The notes: generated from the letters alone by a model not told the origin. 64,000 nucleotides of DNA from Idiomarina zobellii (GCF_900100855.1 NZ_FNCB01000008.1:1-64000); one strand, 5' to 3'. Counted from the stretch's first letter, positions 6,036 to 18,972 are shown. Numbers and translations: made by a program.

Positions 6036-7451
6036 TTACCCTTTTGTCATGGGTATCAGCACGTTAAATCGCGATGTTTTTTCAAGTTTTTCGTAATTTA
6101 TGTCGCCGCCCTGACTTTTTATTGCGTCTTTGATCACTTTTAAGCCAACGCCGTAAGCGTCCGGGTTTACGTCATCGGTTTCGAACATAGCTCCTAAGTT
6201 TTTCTTGGCTACGCCGTTACTTTCGTCGCACACGGACACATTCACAAAGTTGCCTTCGATATTTGCCTGTATCAGCACTTCGGAGTTCACCGGTATAAAC
6301 CTCACGACATGCCGAAGCAGGAAGTCAAAAACAAAACGAAACACTAATGGGCTTATCGTGACACGAATATTATCGTCGACAATAGAAGTTACGGTAATGT
6401 TCTTCTCACCTGAAAAGCTTTCATGATAATCCGCAATATCCTGCAGCCAGGCCTCTAACTCGAGGTCGCTTTTATCAAGCCCCTGCATATCTGGCGACAG
6501 CTGTGAGAAGGCTTCAAACAAGCTCACAAGCTCTTGTACTTTAGATTTCAATTCAGCGCTATCACTGTCCCTTAACCGTTTCTCGATATTTTCCAAATTA
6601 CTCAAAGCTAATGCCGCCATTGAACGTGCCATGCGACCGGCTAAGGTTTTTTCAGAGGCAAGGCGAAGCTTGTCAGCTTCTTTCTCGAGTTCTCGCTCAG
6701 CAGCCTGTACTTGCTGGCGTGCTTGATACAACAAAAGAAGGAAAGGCTGTATTTCACCTATTTCAGAGGTCACAGAAACGGCTTTACTAGTATCTTCAGC
6801 GTCATTCACAATGCGATCACGCTCTTTGTGCCAACGCCGATTAAACGCTGACTCTCGCACAATAATGGCAACACCAATTAATGCCAGCAACACAAATAGC
6901 ACGCTTGCAGTGACACTAAAATAATTCTGTACCGGCTGTATGGGATGACTAAGCCATATGGCAAGCCCAGCGTGCTGTTTTTCCGGACATGCCACCACGA
7001 CACGTATAGGCAGCTGCTCAGTGACATTTGCAGCAGCTTTATTATCAGCAATTGCCTTTCGGGCTGCGGAGCTTATAGCCAGTTGGACAGCTCCGGCTAA
7101 CTGGCTGTCTTGCGAGTTACCACGTGAAGAGGCTACCGCGTAGCCCATGAATCCATTTTCAATGTGCCAAAAGCCGCCAAGCGTGTGTTCCTTATTGCGA
7201 ATAGACTCGCTAATAGCCTGATACAAAAGCTCGGGGTTACTAACCGCTTGCTGCTTACTTTCAGAAGAGGGATAGAGGTTACTAACAGTTCGCTGAACAG
7301 CCGCGCAGGTTTGCTCAAGGCTGCTTGTCGTTCGACTGATTAACTGACCGGATGACTGCCAATAAGTCAGCAGCAGACCACCTATCGCTATCGCAATAAT
7401 AGCGATAGCGAACCAGCGATTAGTGCGGGTGTGGCTTGCGAGTGACTGCAC
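6036..7451 (-). CDS. Membrane histidine-kinase-like protein lacking a phosphoacceptor His
   Basis: This 471-residue inner-membrane protein starts at a GTG 19 bp after the amidohydrolase stop. TM1 is at about 13-30, a periplasmic sensor domain lies between, and TM2 is at about 178-198. A coiled helical region follows where the dimerisation/His box should be, but the segment ASEKTLAGRMARSMAALALS has no His. The C-terminal 150 residues form a HATPase_c-like domain (DESNGVAKKNLG, YGVGLKVIKDAIKSQGG) with recognisable N- and G-box features. It may bind ATP without autophosphorylating, or may pair with another kinase. No response regulator gene is adjacent. Ligand and role are unknown. Confidence 0.75.
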   Translation of the reverse strand: MQSLASHTRTNRWFAIAIIAIAIGGLLLTYWQSSGQLISRTTSSLEQTCAAVQRTVSNLYPSSESKQQAVSNPELLYQAISESIRNKEHTLGGFWHIENGFMGYAVASSRGNSQDSQLAGAVQLAISSAARKAIADNKAAANVTEQLPIRVVVACPEKQHAGLAIWLSHPIQPVQNYFSVTASVLFVLLALIGVAIIVRESAFNRRWHKERDRIVNDAEDTSKAVSVTSEIGEIQPFLLLLYQARQQVQAAERELEKEADKLRLASEKTLAGRMARSMAALALSNLENIEKRLRDSDSAELKSKVQELVSLFEAFSQLSPDMQGLDKSDLELEAWLQDIADYHESFSGEKNITVTSIVDDNIRVTISPLVFRFVFDFLLRHVVRFIPVNSEVLIQANIEGNFVNVSVCDESNGVAKKNLGAMFETDDVNPDAYGVGLKVIKDAIKSQGGDINYEKLEKTSRFNVLIPMTKG

Positions 7452-7470
7452 GTTGCGTCACTCGCTCTTA

Positions 7471-8259
7471 TTAAGGAAGTTGGTAGAAGTCGCGTGCATT
7501 TTGATAAAATACTTTATCAACAGCATCTGCACCACCGTCGGCACTTTCCAACGCATTCACAATGGTTGTAATGTCCGAAGGCTCAAACGAACGGTTACTG
7601 CGAGTACCTGGTAAGTCGGTGCCAAACATTAAAGCATCTGGGTTAGTTTTATATAGCGCTTTAACAGCATCAGCCACATTGACTTCTGTGCGACCAAAAC
7701 CACTGGCTTTAATTCTTACGCCACCTTCGGCTAAACGACGCACTTGCGACAAGCCCGACTTAGCCATACCTAAGTGGTCAACGCTAAGTTTTGGGAGCTT
7801 CAGCAGCGTAGGCACCATGTCGTCAAGCTCGCGGCTGTCGACGTAAATTTCCAAATGCCAACCCGCTAAGTCCCAAATACGCTTACCAAATTCAACAATA
7901 CCTTCAATGTCGCGGTGAACACCGCGCTTCAGGTTCACACGAACGCCACGAATGCGGTGTTCGTTCAGTTGCTGAATCTTTTCATCACTCACAGAGCCTG
8001 GTAGTTGGGTCACGCCTACAAAGTTGTCACCCAAATTTTCCAGTGCGGCTTTCAAATAACGCTGCTCAAAGCCCTGGAATGAACCCGACACAATAACACC
8101 GCCTTCAATAGGCAGGCCACGTGTTAAATTCCGATAATCATCAATATAAAAAGGCTCAGGGATATGACCTTGGTTTTCAATTAGCGGAAACTCGTCATCG
8201 TAAATATGCAAATGCGAGTCAATAATACGTTTCGGCCAATTGTCACGGTTATTACCCAT
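7471..8259 (-). CDS. Amidohydrolase-family TIM-barrel hydrolase
   Basis: This protein of about 262 residues resembles the COG3618/PDC-hydrolase branch of the amidohydrolase superfamily. It has an HxH motif at residues 16-18 (DSHLHIYDDE), a strand ending in His (LSVDHLGM), and a late Asp (LMFGTDLPGTRS) typical of metal-dependent TIM-barrel hydrolases. I chose the ATG at 8259 because AGGAGG lies just upstream. The frame is open to 8292, which would overlap the rpoD stop. It appears co-transcribed with rpoD and the kinase-like gene. The substrate cannot be deduced; lactones and cyclic amides are usual in the family. Confidence 0.8.
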   Translation of the reverse strand: MGNNRDNWPKRIIDSHLHIYDDEFPLIENQGHIPEPFYIDDYRNLTRGLPIEGGVIVSGSFQGFEQRYLKAALENLGDNFVGVTQLPGSVSDEKIQQLNEHRIRGVRVNLKRGVHRDIEGIVEFGKRIWDLAGWHLEIYVDSRELDDMVPTLLKLPKLSVDHLGMAKSGLSQVRRLAEGGVRIKASGFGRTEVNVADAVKALYKTNPDALMFGTDLPGTRSNRSFEPSDITTIVNALESADGGADAVDKVFYQNARDFYQLP

Positions 8260-8284
8260 GCTGCCTCCTGTGTCAGAGAATATC

Positions 8285-10117
8285 TTACTCATCCAAGAAC
8301 GATTTCAGCTGCTCAGAGCGGCTTGGATGACGAAGCTTTCTTAATGCTTTGGCTTCAATTTGACGAATTCGTTCACGAGTTACATCAAACTGTTTACCAA
8401 CTTCTTCCAAAGTATGGTCAGTATTCATATCAATACCAAAACGCATACGCAAGACTTTCGCTTCTCGAGCGGTAAGGCCGCCGAGCACTTCGCGCACTGA
8501 GTTACGCAAGCTTTCAGAGGTCGCCGAGTCGATAGGCAGATCCAGCGTATTGTCTTCTATGAAGTCACCCAAGTGCGAATCTTCGTCATCGCCAATAGGG
8601 GTTTCCATTGAAATCGGCTCTTTCGCAATTTTGAGAACTTTGCGAATTTTGTCTTCCGGCATCATCATGCGCTCAGCCAGTTCTTCCGGCTGCGGCTCTC
8701 GGCCCATTTCCTGCAACATTTGACGCGAAATACGGTTCAATTTATTGATGGTTTCAATCATGTGAACCGGGATACGAATCGTACGAGCCTGGTCCGCAAT
8801 TGAACGAGTAATTGCCTGGCGGATCCACCACGTAGCATAGGTAGAGAACTTGTAACCACGGCGATATTCGAACTTATCCACCGCTTTCATCAAGCCGATG
8901 TTACCTTCCTGAATTAAGTCCAGGAATTGCAGGCCTCGGTTGGTGTATTTCTTCGCAATTGAAATAACCAAACGCAGGTTGGCTTCCACCATCTCTTTTT
9001 TCGCACGGCGGGCTTTCGCCTCACCAATAGACATACGGCGGTTAATTTCTTTAACTTTACCGATGGTTAAGCCGGTCTCTTTCTCAACGTCGACCAACTT
9101 ATTCACGCAACGCTCAATTTCGTCGCGTGTTTCTTTCATTGTACTTGCGTAGCTCTCGCCTGAGTTAATTTGCGCATCAACCCACGCCATGCTGTTTTCA
9201 TTACTTGCGAAAGCCTTCATGAAATCGCGCTTAGACATACCGCCTTGTTCAACGCTTAATTTCATAATAATACGTTCTTGCACGCGCACACGCTGCATCA
9301 TTGAACGCATGTCTTTAACTAGACGGTCAAACTGCTTTGGTACCAGACGGAACTGTTTAAACAGATCGCTTAGTTTGTCAATTTCAACGCGGGCATCGGC
9401 ACCATCACGACCATGCTTGGCAATTGCCTGGCGAGTCGCTTCGTATTGTTCACGCAGCTCGGTGAATTTAGCACGAGCGAATTCAGGGTCGATACCAGTA
9501 TCTGACTCTTCTTCTTCGTCATCGTCTGCATCGTCGTCTTCGTCTTCCAGCTCTTCTTCTGGCAGTTCAGAACCAACGTGAGTAGCAGCAACAGGCGCTT
9601 CATCGACCTCTTCCGGGTCGATAAAACCAGAGATAATATCGGTTAAGCGTAACTCTTCCGCTTCGTAAGAGTCCCACTGATCCAATAAGAAATTAATGGC
9701 TTCAGGGTATTCCGCCACAGAGCACTGAACTTGGTTAATACCTTCTTCAATGCGCTTGGCAATATCAATTTCGCCTTCACGAGTCAGCAGTTCAACAGTA
9801 CCCATTTCACGCATATACATACGCACTGGGTCAGTTGTTCGGCCTATTTCGCTGTCGACCGACGCTAGGGCTTGAGCAGCTTCTTCCGCAGCATCTTCGT
9901 CTGCTGCGCTCTCGGCCATCATCAAGTCATCGGCGTCCGGCGCACTCTCAAAGACACGGATGCCCATGTCGTTGATCATGCGAATAATATCTTCAACCTG
10001 ATCGGAATCTACAATTTCTTGAGGTAAATGGTCATTAACCTCAGCAAAAGTTAAAAAACCTTGCTCTTTGCCTTTCGCAATAAGTACTTTCAGTTGCGAT
10101 TGCCGACTCTGCTGCAT
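8285..10117 (-). CDS. rpoD: RNA polymerase primary sigma factor sigma-70
   Basis: This 610-residue housekeeping sigma factor directs RNA polymerase to -10/-35 promoters. It carries region 1.1 at the N-terminus, region 1.2 ([20 protein letters not shown]), and the non-conserved insert with a run of acidic residues near 190-210. Region 2 contains [20 protein letters not shown], region 3 follows, and region 4.2 has the recognition helix in [19 protein letters not shown]. Length matches gammaproteobacterial RpoD. It follows dnaG in the conserved rpsU-dnaG-rpoD operon, with a gap of about 100 bp that may hold an internal promoter. Confidence 0.99.
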   Translation of the reverse strand: MQQSRQSQLKVLIAKGKEQGFLTFAEVNDHLPQEIVDSDQVEDIIRMINDMGIRVFESAPDADDLMMAESAADEDAAEEAAQALASVDSEIGRTTDPVRMYMREMGTVELLTREGEIDIAKRIEEGINQVQCSVAEYPEAINFLLDQWDSYEAEELRLTDIISGFIDPEEVDEAPVAATHVGSELPEEELEDEDDDADDDEEEESDTGIDPEFARAKFTELREQYEATRQAIAKHGRDGADARVEIDKLSDLFKQFRLVPKQFDRLVKDMRSMMQRVRVQERIIMKLSVEQGGMSKRDFMKAFASNENSMAWVDAQINSGESYASTMKETRDEIERCVNKLVDVEKETGLTIGKVKEINRRMSIGEAKARRAKKEMVEANLRLVISIAKKYTNRGLQFLDLIQEGNIGLMKAVDKFEYRRGYKFSTYATWWIRQAITRSIADQARTIRIPVHMIETINKLNRISRQMLQEMGREPQPEELAERMMMPEDKIRKVLKIAKEPISMETPIGDDEDSHLGDFIEDNTLDLPIDSATSESLRNSVREVLGGLTAREAKVLRMRFGIDMNTDHTLEEVGKQFDVTRERIRQIEAKALRKLRHPSRSEQLKSFLDE

Positions 10118-10218
10118 ACAGACGTTCCACCCATGACTGTGAATGTAGAATACCCAAAATGACCAGACAGTATAACAGAATTCAGTCTTTTAAGCTAGAA
10201 AAGGCTGACTAGCGAGTG

Positions 10219-11964
10219 TTATTTCGCCTTGTTTAAGTACTGTATAATTGTCTGGTATTCTTGGCGCTCTACCTTAGTTAATGCGCCCTCTTGCGATTTT
10301 TTCAAGAGTGCGTTTGCTCTTTGTTCGAAATACTGGTCTATCAAATAAATAAAAATATCAGAGAATTCCTGCTCAATGTTTTCTTCATCGAGCTGATGAT
10401 TCCAAAGCGCTAGCTTTTGCAGAGCTGAGTAATAGGCACTGTCGCGCGAGCTCTCAAGTACCTGCGCTGTTGTCATTGGCTTATTCGCGCATTGTTTGTG
10501 AAGTTCAATGAACAGCTCAACGCCATTTAGCTGAAGTGCCCGCAGTTCTTCCTTAACCGCTATTTTAGTGCCAAGCTGCGGGTATTGAAGCAGTAAAGAT
10601 ATCGCCTTTCTAATTGGCGTCATCTTTATTGACTCGGACTTAGGCCGCTTCTGATTAGGCTTGTCAAAATGTCGCTCTAACTGAGACGTTTCACGTCGAA
10701 GTATTTCAGCTAACCGTTGCATTAAAGCATCGCGGTAGTACCCACTGGCTATTTTCTCAATCAGTGGCTTTGCTGTACTGAGTAGCTGTGAGCGGCCGGC
10801 ATCAGTACTAACGTCGATACCTTCCTGCAAGTGTTCAAAAAAGTATTCAGTGAAAGGCTTCGCTTGAGTTAATGCCTGTTCAAACGCTTCTTTGCCTTTA
10901 TCCCTGACAACGGAGTCCGGGTCTTCACCTTCTGGCAGAAATAAAAAGGCCATATCAAGACCATCTTTTAATAAAGGTAGCGCATTTTCCAGCGCTCGCC
11001 AGGCGGCATCTCGACCCGCTCGGTCTCCGTCATAACAACAGACAACACGCGGTGAAGTTCTGAATAAACGCTGTAGCTGTTCAGTTGTCGTTGCCGTACC
11101 CAGCGATGCAACGGCATAGTCAATACCAGCCTGAGACAACGCAACGACATCCATATAACCTTCAACAACTACCACTTGATCTGGTCGGCGCACAGCTTGC
11201 TGCATATGCCAGTAACCGTAGAGCTCACTACCTTTATGAAACAAACGCGTTTCCGGTGAGTTCAAATACTTTGGTCCGTCACCTTCAATGATTCGTCCAC
11301 CAAAGCCGACAACCCGCCCGCGCCGATCGTGGATGGGAAACATAACCCGGTCACGGAAAAAGTCATAATGACGACCTTTATCGTTACGGTTAATGAGCTT
11401 CAGTTCGAGCAACTGTTGGCGCTGCTTAGCACCTTGCCCGAAGGTTTTTAGCAAGCTGTCCCAGTCGTCCGGGGCATAGCCTATCTGAAAGCGCTTAACC
11501 GTTTCGCCGCTCAGACCACGCTTTTTCAGGTAGTTAATAACTTGCTCCGAACGCGCATGATGCTTTAACTGATGCTGATAAAACCGTGCCGCCTGATTCA
11601 TTATCGCGACATCGTCCTGAGTTTGCTGTTGCTTCTTCTGCGCCGCTTGCGGGTTTTCCGGTTCTTCTCTGGGTACCTGCACCCCAAACAAACCTGCCAA
11701 TTCTTCGACCGCGTCCGGAAACTGAAGGCCATCGAACTCCATAAGAAAGTCGATAGCGTTACCATGAGCGCCGCACCCAAAGCAGTGATAAAACTGCTTG
11801 TCTTGGCTGACTGTAAAGGAAGGCGATTTTTCGTTATGGAAAGGACAACATGCCTGATGGTTCTTGCCGGCTTTTTTTAGCGGCACACGACTGTCAACGA
11901 CTTCAACAATGTCTGCTCTTTCGAGTAAATCATGAATAAAGCTTTTAGGGATCAAGCCTGCCAT
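10219..11964 (-). CDS. dnaG: DNA primase
   Basis: This 581-residue primase synthesises RNA primers at the replication fork. The N-terminal CHC2 zinc ribbon uses C40, H43, C61 and C64 (CCPFHNEKSPSF, HCFGCGAHG). The TOPRIM catalytic core shows VVVVEGYMDVVALSQAG with the metal-binding Glu, and CYDGDRAG. The C-terminal 140 residues match the helicase-binding domain in position. Length is normal. It lies between rpsU and rpoD as in other gammaproteobacteria. Confidence 0.98.
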   Translation of the reverse strand: MAGLIPKSFIHDLLERADIVEVVDSRVPLKKAGKNHQACCPFHNEKSPSFTVSQDKQFYHCFGCGAHGNAIDFLMEFDGLQFPDAVEELAGLFGVQVPREEPENPQAAQKKQQQTQDDVAIMNQAARFYQHQLKHHARSEQVINYLKKRGLSGETVKRFQIGYAPDDWDSLLKTFGQGAKQRQQLLELKLINRNDKGRHYDFFRDRVMFPIHDRRGRVVGFGGRIIEGDGPKYLNSPETRLFHKGSELYGYWHMQQAVRRPDQVVVVEGYMDVVALSQAGIDYAVASLGTATTTEQLQRLFRTSPRVVCCYDGDRAGRDAAWRALENALPLLKDGLDMAFLFLPEGEDPDSVVRDKGKEAFEQALTQAKPFTEYFFEHLQEGIDVSTDAGRSQLLSTAKPLIEKIASGYYRDALMQRLAEILRRETSQLERHFDKPNQKRPKSESIKMTPIRKAISLLLQYPQLGTKIAVKEELRALQLNGVELFIELHKQCANKPMTTAQVLESSRDSAYYSALQKLALWNHQLDEENIEQEFSDIFIYLIDQYFEQRANALLKKSQEGALTKVERQEYQTIIQYLNKAK

Positions 11965-12005
11965 TGCCGTCTCAGTTTCAAGGTTAAAGAATCAACAGAA
12001 ACACG

Positions 12006-12032
12006 AAAGCCGCGACAACAAGTCACGGCTTC
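12006..12032 (-). terminator. Hairpin between rpsU and dnaG, probable attenuator
   Basis: On the minus strand GAAGCCGTGAC pairs with GTCGCGGCTTTC around a five-base loop with one wobble or mismatch. The following bases are only moderately T-rich. The E. coli macromolecular synthesis operon has a partial terminator at this same place that lowers dnaG relative to rpsU, and this hairpin probably does the same job. Confidence 0.65.
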
Positions 12033-12078
12033 CAGCACTTTACGAAAAAGTGAACACTCAAATTGTCGTTAAACGCTC

Positions 12079-12315
<237 letters not shown>

Positions 12316-12374
12316 TTATCTATTTGATTAAAAATTAGCCGCTACTGGCTTAAATTGGTGCTGAATTGTACCGA

Positions 12375-13109
12375 CTAAGATTCGGCTTGTAAAGTGTTAT
12401 CCAATGTTTCAAAACCAATATCGTTGTCACTCAATAATGCCTTAACTTCCGACGATGCCATCAGCAGTTTTCCCAGCAAATTCTGGAACTCGTCAGGCTT
12501 ATTTTTAAACGCTAACCCAAACTGCCATACCCCTGGTCCAACAATATCCAAACTTTTTACATGGAAAAGCCCAAGTGACAAATCGTTACCCGGTTCAGTC
12601 ACTGTTACGCTGGCTTGTAACCCGTCTTCGCCCTCCAGAGAAACCGGTTGAGTCCCTCGATATTGGAAACCAATACCTTTTCCCGATACATCGACAACGG
12701 TACCGCTTAATGGATTACCGTTACCCTCTGCATGATGCAGTTGAAGTTCTGCGCTACAGTTAACCGGAATGCGAGGAGATGTGCGTAAAGGCTGAATGTT
12801 CGCTTCTCGAGGATAACTCACAAACAATAACTTTTGCGGAAACTGTGTCATGCTGAGTAAATCGACCGTTCCTGTTATTTGCTCACCCGATGCAGCCACT
12901 GTGGTAAACGCAAATGTTTTATTCGCTTTTAACTGGGGCAATACATCCTGCCAACGATACTGGCGGGACAATTCAAGAATCAAGTAGTCGGGGTATTGTT
13001 GGCCAACCAGCGTGATGTTCAATGTCTGGTAACCACCGTTTGACTGTAATGAAATTTGAGCAGGCTGCCGAAACCGGTTGTTCGCCAAAACACCTATGCC
13101 ATTCTGCAT
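12375..13109 (-). CDS. PilZ-domain protein, possible c-di-GMP receptor
   Basis: This 244-residue cytoplasmic protein has a C-terminal PilZ domain at about 108-225. The first c-di-GMP-binding motif is approximated by RTSPRIPVNCSAELQ (usual RxxxR is partly degenerate) and the second by VVDVSGKGIGFQ, close to the D/NxSxxG signature. The N-terminal 100 residues resemble the YcgR-type beta-barrel in layout. It may adjust motility or envelope functions in response to c-di-GMP, but the weak first motif leaves binding uncertain. It lies 80 bp upstream of rpsU, so read-through is possible. Confidence 0.8.
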   Translation of the reverse strand: MQNGIGVLANNRFRQPAQISLQSNGGYQTLNITLVGQQYPDYLILELSRQYRWQDVLPQLKANKTFAFTTVAASGEQITGTVDLLSMTQFPQKLLFVSYPREANIQPLRTSPRIPVNCSAELQLHHAEGNGNPLSGTVVDVSGKGIGFQYRGTQPVSLEGEDGLQASVTVTEPGNDLSLGLFHVKSLDIVGPGVWQFGLAFKNKPDEFQNLLGKLLMASSEVKALLSDNDIGFETLDNTLQAES

Positions 13110-13311
13110 TAGTGCTGTCCTTTTTTATTATTATTTTATTAACCATTCATAATAGCGAATATCTGCTACTTTTTAAGTAAATACTCGATATTTATCAGTC
13201 GATGTCAATTGACGTCAGTTGTTATAAGGAAGGCTTTCGTTAGCTTGGATCCTGTTGTTTACCGACTATGCTCGCTAGACTCTGAATTAGCTAGACAGTA
13301 AGGATGCGAAC

Positions 13312-15731
<2,420 letters not shown>

Positions 15732-15751
15732 TCACTTCAAAAATTGTCTGT

Positions 15752-16807
15752 TTATCGCTGCAACAACATTGCATCGCCGTAGCTAAAGAATCGGTATTTT
15801 TCATTAATGGCTTGCTGATAAGCGTCCATAATTAAATCACGTCCGGCGAAGGCTGAAACCAGCATAATGAGTGTCGATTCCGGTAAGTGGAAATTCGTTA
15901 TTAAGCTATCGACCACTTTAAATTCGTAACCGGGATAAATAAAAATATCGGTGTCGTCGAAAAAGGGTTCGATATTGTCACTGTTTGAAGCATTTGCCGC
16001 TGACTCCAACGAGCGTACGGAGGTCGTGCCTACTGCCACAACTCGGCCACCATTGGCTTTCGTCTCTTTTATAGCATTGCAGGTTTCTTCACTGACCTTT
16101 GCGTACTCGCTATGCATGACGTGATCATTGATATTTTCCACGCGCACCGGCTGGAATGTCCCCGCACCAACATGCAGCGTTACATAAGCAAAGTTAACAC
16201 CTTTGTTTCTCAGCTTTTCCAGAATATCGTCGTCGAAATGCAACCCCGCGGTTGGCGCTGCGACAGCTCCCGGCTCACGGTTATAAACGGTTTGATAACG
16301 TTCTTTGTCGGAGCTTTCATCCGGACGGTCGATGTATGGCGGTAACGGCATGTGACCATATTCTTCAAGAATGTCCAATACGGGTTCTTCATGCTCAAAT
16401 TTAAGCTCAAATAACGCATCGTGGCGCGCTAACATAGTGACCTTTACAGCACCTTCCAAAAGCAACTCTGCGCCCGCTTTAGGCGAGCGGTTCGAGCGAA
16501 CATGAGCTAATACCCGGTACTCATCCAGTAGGCGCTCTATCAAAACTTCTACTTTTCCGCCGGATACTTTTTCACCCAGTAGGCGAGCAGGAATAACGCG
16601 AGTGTCATTGAATACCAAGAGGTCACCTGAGCTCAGGGTATCAACAATGTCAGTAAACTGTTTGTGCTCTATCGACTTTGACTCGGCATTGACCTGAAGC
16701 AGGCGACTAGCACTGCGCTGCTCCTGCGGATAACGAGCGATAAGCTCGTCAGGCAATTCGAACGAGAAGTCACTGACTTTTAAAGAAGACGGGTTATTTT
16801 CTGACAT
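15752..16807 (-). CDS. queA: S-adenosylmethionine:tRNA ribosyltransferase-isomerase
   Basis: This 351-residue enzyme transfers and rearranges ribose from SAM to make epoxyqueuosine in tRNA. Family signatures include [57 protein letters not shown] and [18 protein letters not shown]. Length is normal. It is the first gene of a queA-tgt unit, and a strong inverted repeat separates it from the pit gene upstream. Confidence 0.98.
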   Translation of the reverse strand: MSENNPSSLKVSDFSFELPDELIARYPQEQRSASRLLQVNAESKSIEHKQFTDIVDTLSSGDLLVFNDTRVIPARLLGEKVSGGKVEVLIERLLDEYRVLAHVRSNRSPKAGAELLLEGAVKVTMLARHDALFELKFEHEEPVLDILEEYGHMPLPPYIDRPDESSDKERYQTVYNREPGAVAAPTAGLHFDDDILEKLRNKGVNFAYVTLHVGAGTFQPVRVENINDHVMHSEYAKVSEETCNAIKETKANGGRVVAVGTTSVRSLESAANASNSDNIEPFFDDTDIFIYPGYEFKVVDSLITNFHLPESTLIMLVSAFAGRDLIMDAYQQAINEKYRFFSYGDAMLLQR

Positions 16808-16858
16808 ACCTGCGCTTTTTCTGGAACACTTTTAAAGCGCGGATTTTACTGGAAAGTT

Positions 16859-16885
16859 GGCAGCCTGTCACTGAAACAGGCTGCC
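16859..16885. terminator. Perfect 10-bp hairpin between pit and queA
   Basis: GGCAGCCTGT at 16859-16868 and ACAGGCTGCC at 16876-16885 flank a seven-base loop. A T run follows on the plus strand, and only a weak one (AACTTTCC) follows on the minus strand used by the phosphate genes. It most likely ends the DUF47-pit transcript. Confidence 0.7.
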
Positions 16886-16912
16886 TTTTCATGGCTTCTT
16901 AATTGGCGAAGC

Positions 16913-18185
16913 TTATGCCACGCCGAATATCGCCTTCAGGATATAGAAGAAGACAATAGACATAATGGCACCCGCCGGCAGGGTCACAACCCAAGACACA
17001 ACGATATTGCGGACAACGCCTAAATTAAGAGCGGCAATACCACGCGCCATACCAACACCCAGTACAGCACCTACCAGAGTTTGCGTAGTAGAGATTGGCA
17101 AGCCAGTACCTGACGCAAGCACGACGGTAGACGCAGCGGCCAGTTCGGCAGCGAAACCACGGCTAGGCGTTAAGTGAGTAATACCTTTACCAATGGTCGC
17201 AATAACACGTTTGCCCAGCATTGCCAGACCGGCAACGATACCAATACCGCCTAGCGGAAGCACCCACCATGCCAACTGCGCTTTGCCACCTATTTCACCA
17301 CCATTTGTTACGACACTGACAACAGCGGCAAGCGGGCCAATAGCATTAGCAACATCGTTGGAGCCATGAGCAAATGCCATCGCACAGGCAGTTACCACCA
17401 TAAAGTACCGCAAATACTTTCTCGACGTTGGTATAGTGCATGTCTTTGTCATCGGACGGATTAAACTTCAGTCGACCAATGGCAAGCTTACCAATAGCGA
17501 ACACAATCACGGCGACACCTAGGGCCCAAAGATAGCCCTCAAGACTGCCTAAGTTTAAACCCACGTGTTTTAAACCTTTTTTAATGGTAACCAGCGAAAG
17601 AACAAAGCCTGCAAGCCCCATATAGAAAGGAACGTAACGTTGCGCCATTTTTAGCGGGTTGGAGCGATCAAATATAAGCTTCTGCGCACTCATAAATATG
17701 AGGTAGGCAATGAAACCGGAAATTGCTGGAGTAATAACCCAACTCCCTACAACACCGCCAACTTTCGCCCACTGCACAGACTCCATACTGACACCAACAG
17801 CCGAGAAGCCGACAATAGCACCAATAATTGAGTGTGTTGTCGATACTGGCCAACCGAGGTAAGACGCGATAAGCAACCAAAAGCCTGCTGCCAGAAGCGC
17901 AGAAATCATACCGAAGACAAGAAGCTCAGGTTGATCAACAAAGTAGGCTGAGTCGATAATGCCTTTACGTATCGTGGAGGTCACTTCGCCACCAGCGAGG
18001 TAAGCACCGGCAAATTCAAAGATCATGGCAATTAAAATGGCTTGCTTAATGGTTAGCGCTTTTGAACCAACCGATGTGCCCATGGCGTTAGCAACGTCGT
18101 TAGCACCAATGCCCCAGGCCATAAAAAAGCCGAAAATAGCCGCCATGCCGATAAGCAGCATGCTGTAACTTGAAATAATATCCAT
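16913..18185 (-). pseudogene. pit: Pit-family phosphate transporter interrupted by a +1 frameshift
   Basis: The N-terminal part, from an ATG at 18185, encodes six or more membrane helices with the first signature GIGANDVANAMGTSVGS. It runs in frame to about 17405 (VEKVFAVL). The C-terminal part, in another frame, continues with [24 protein letters not shown] and the remaining helices to a TAA at 16913. Removing one base from the AAA run at 17402-17404 joins them into a protein of about 423 residues, normal for this family. Both halves keep conserved signatures, so the break is recent or is a sequence error. The intact protein would be a low-affinity phosphate symporter. DUF47 lies directly upstream, 14 bp away. 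Confidence 0.85.
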
Positions 18186-18199
18186 AAATTAGACTCCGC

Positions 18200-18880
18200 T
18201 TAGACTCGCGCCAGCATCAATTCAAAACGTGCACCAACTCGTTCTGACAAGTCAGCTAAGTCACCCACCCAGTCCAAAATTCGGTATAAGAACATGGCAT
18301 CTAGAGGGTTCATATCCAGCTCAATTTTGCGCAAGTCTTTGCGTAACTGGATTTGTAATTTATCGGTGTCCGCCTCAATGGCATCAAGTTCTGCAATGAA
18401 GTCATCTACAATGTCGCGTTCGCGACCTTTGAAACCGGTTTCTAATAAGTCGTCAAACTCACCTATGGTTTCTCTGGCTTTGGCAGCGGCATCGATACAG
18501 CGATTCAGGTAAGCATCGAAGTCTTTCACCAGCGGTTCAGGAATGGTTAATTCGCGGCCGGTCATAAGACCTGAAATGTCTTTGGCTTTGTTAGCAATAC
18601 GGTCCTGCTGAGAAACCAACTCGAGTAAGTCAGTACGCTCGACTGGCATGAATAAGCCACTTGGAAGATTCAAACGGATTTTTCGCTTTAGTTCATCCGC
18701 TTTTTGCTCGTGCGTAACAATTTTACTACGAGCGGTTTCTGCCGACGCCCAGTCCTTAGCGTATACCGCTTTAAAAAATTCTTTAAGCGCTTCAGCGCAG
18801 CGGTGCACTTCGTCCATGTGTTCGATCATTGGTTTTATCGGGGACTTTGCAAATACCCCAAGGAATGAGTTCATTGACAT
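18200..18880 (-). CDS. DUF47/TIGR00153 PhoU-like regulator of phosphate transport
   Basis: This all-helical protein of about 226 residues is a PhoU-like partner of Pit transporters. It begins MSMNSFLGVFAKSPIKPMIE, and the motifs ADELKRKIRLNLPSGLFMPV and RTDLLELVSQQDRIANKAKD match the family. I chose the ATG at 18880, since the frame continues to a TTG at 18892 that fits less well with the usual N-terminus. Immediate linkage to pit supports a role in controlling or assembling that transporter. Confidence 0.9.
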   Translation of the reverse strand: MSMNSFLGVFAKSPIKPMIEHMDEVHRCAEALKEFFKAVYAKDWASAETARSKIVTHEQKADELKRKIRLNLPSGLFMPVERTDLLELVSQQDRIANKAKDISGLMTGRELTIPEPLVKDFDAYLNRCIDAAAKARETIGEFDDLLETGFKGRERDIVDDFIAELDAIEADTDKLQIQLRKDLRKIELDMNPLDAMFLYRILDWVGDLADLSERVGARFELMLARV

Positions 18881-18972
18881 AACCAGTTCCAATTTTTTCA
18901 GCTGTTGTTAGCTGCGCGAATGGTAGCGAAAAGTTTCTGTAAATGGAACCGTGATGTTTGATTAAACATCTA

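Noticed and set aside
7385-7411. Perfect ten-base inverted repeat TCGCTATCGC
   Set aside because: It lies inside the first membrane helix of the kinase-like gene and follows from alternating Ala and Ile codons, so a coding explanation suffices.
8940-9152. Other opposite-strand frames over core genes throughout the window
   Set aside because: They lie fully inside well-identified genes, lack ribosome binding sites and show no protein-like composition.
9189-9581. Long plus-strand frame opposite rpoD ending in a poly-serine run
   Set aside because: It is the antisense reading of the acidic insert of sigma-70 and has no independent support.
17395-17412. Pit frameshift considered as programmed ribosomal frameshifting
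   Set aside because: No slippery heptamer, stop-codon context or downstream structure is visible, and the family is not known to use it.
16913-17452. Short downstream pit frame considered as a separate gene
   Set aside because: Its first 12 residues are an out-of-frame reading of the upstream half, and both halves join into a single normal-length transporter.
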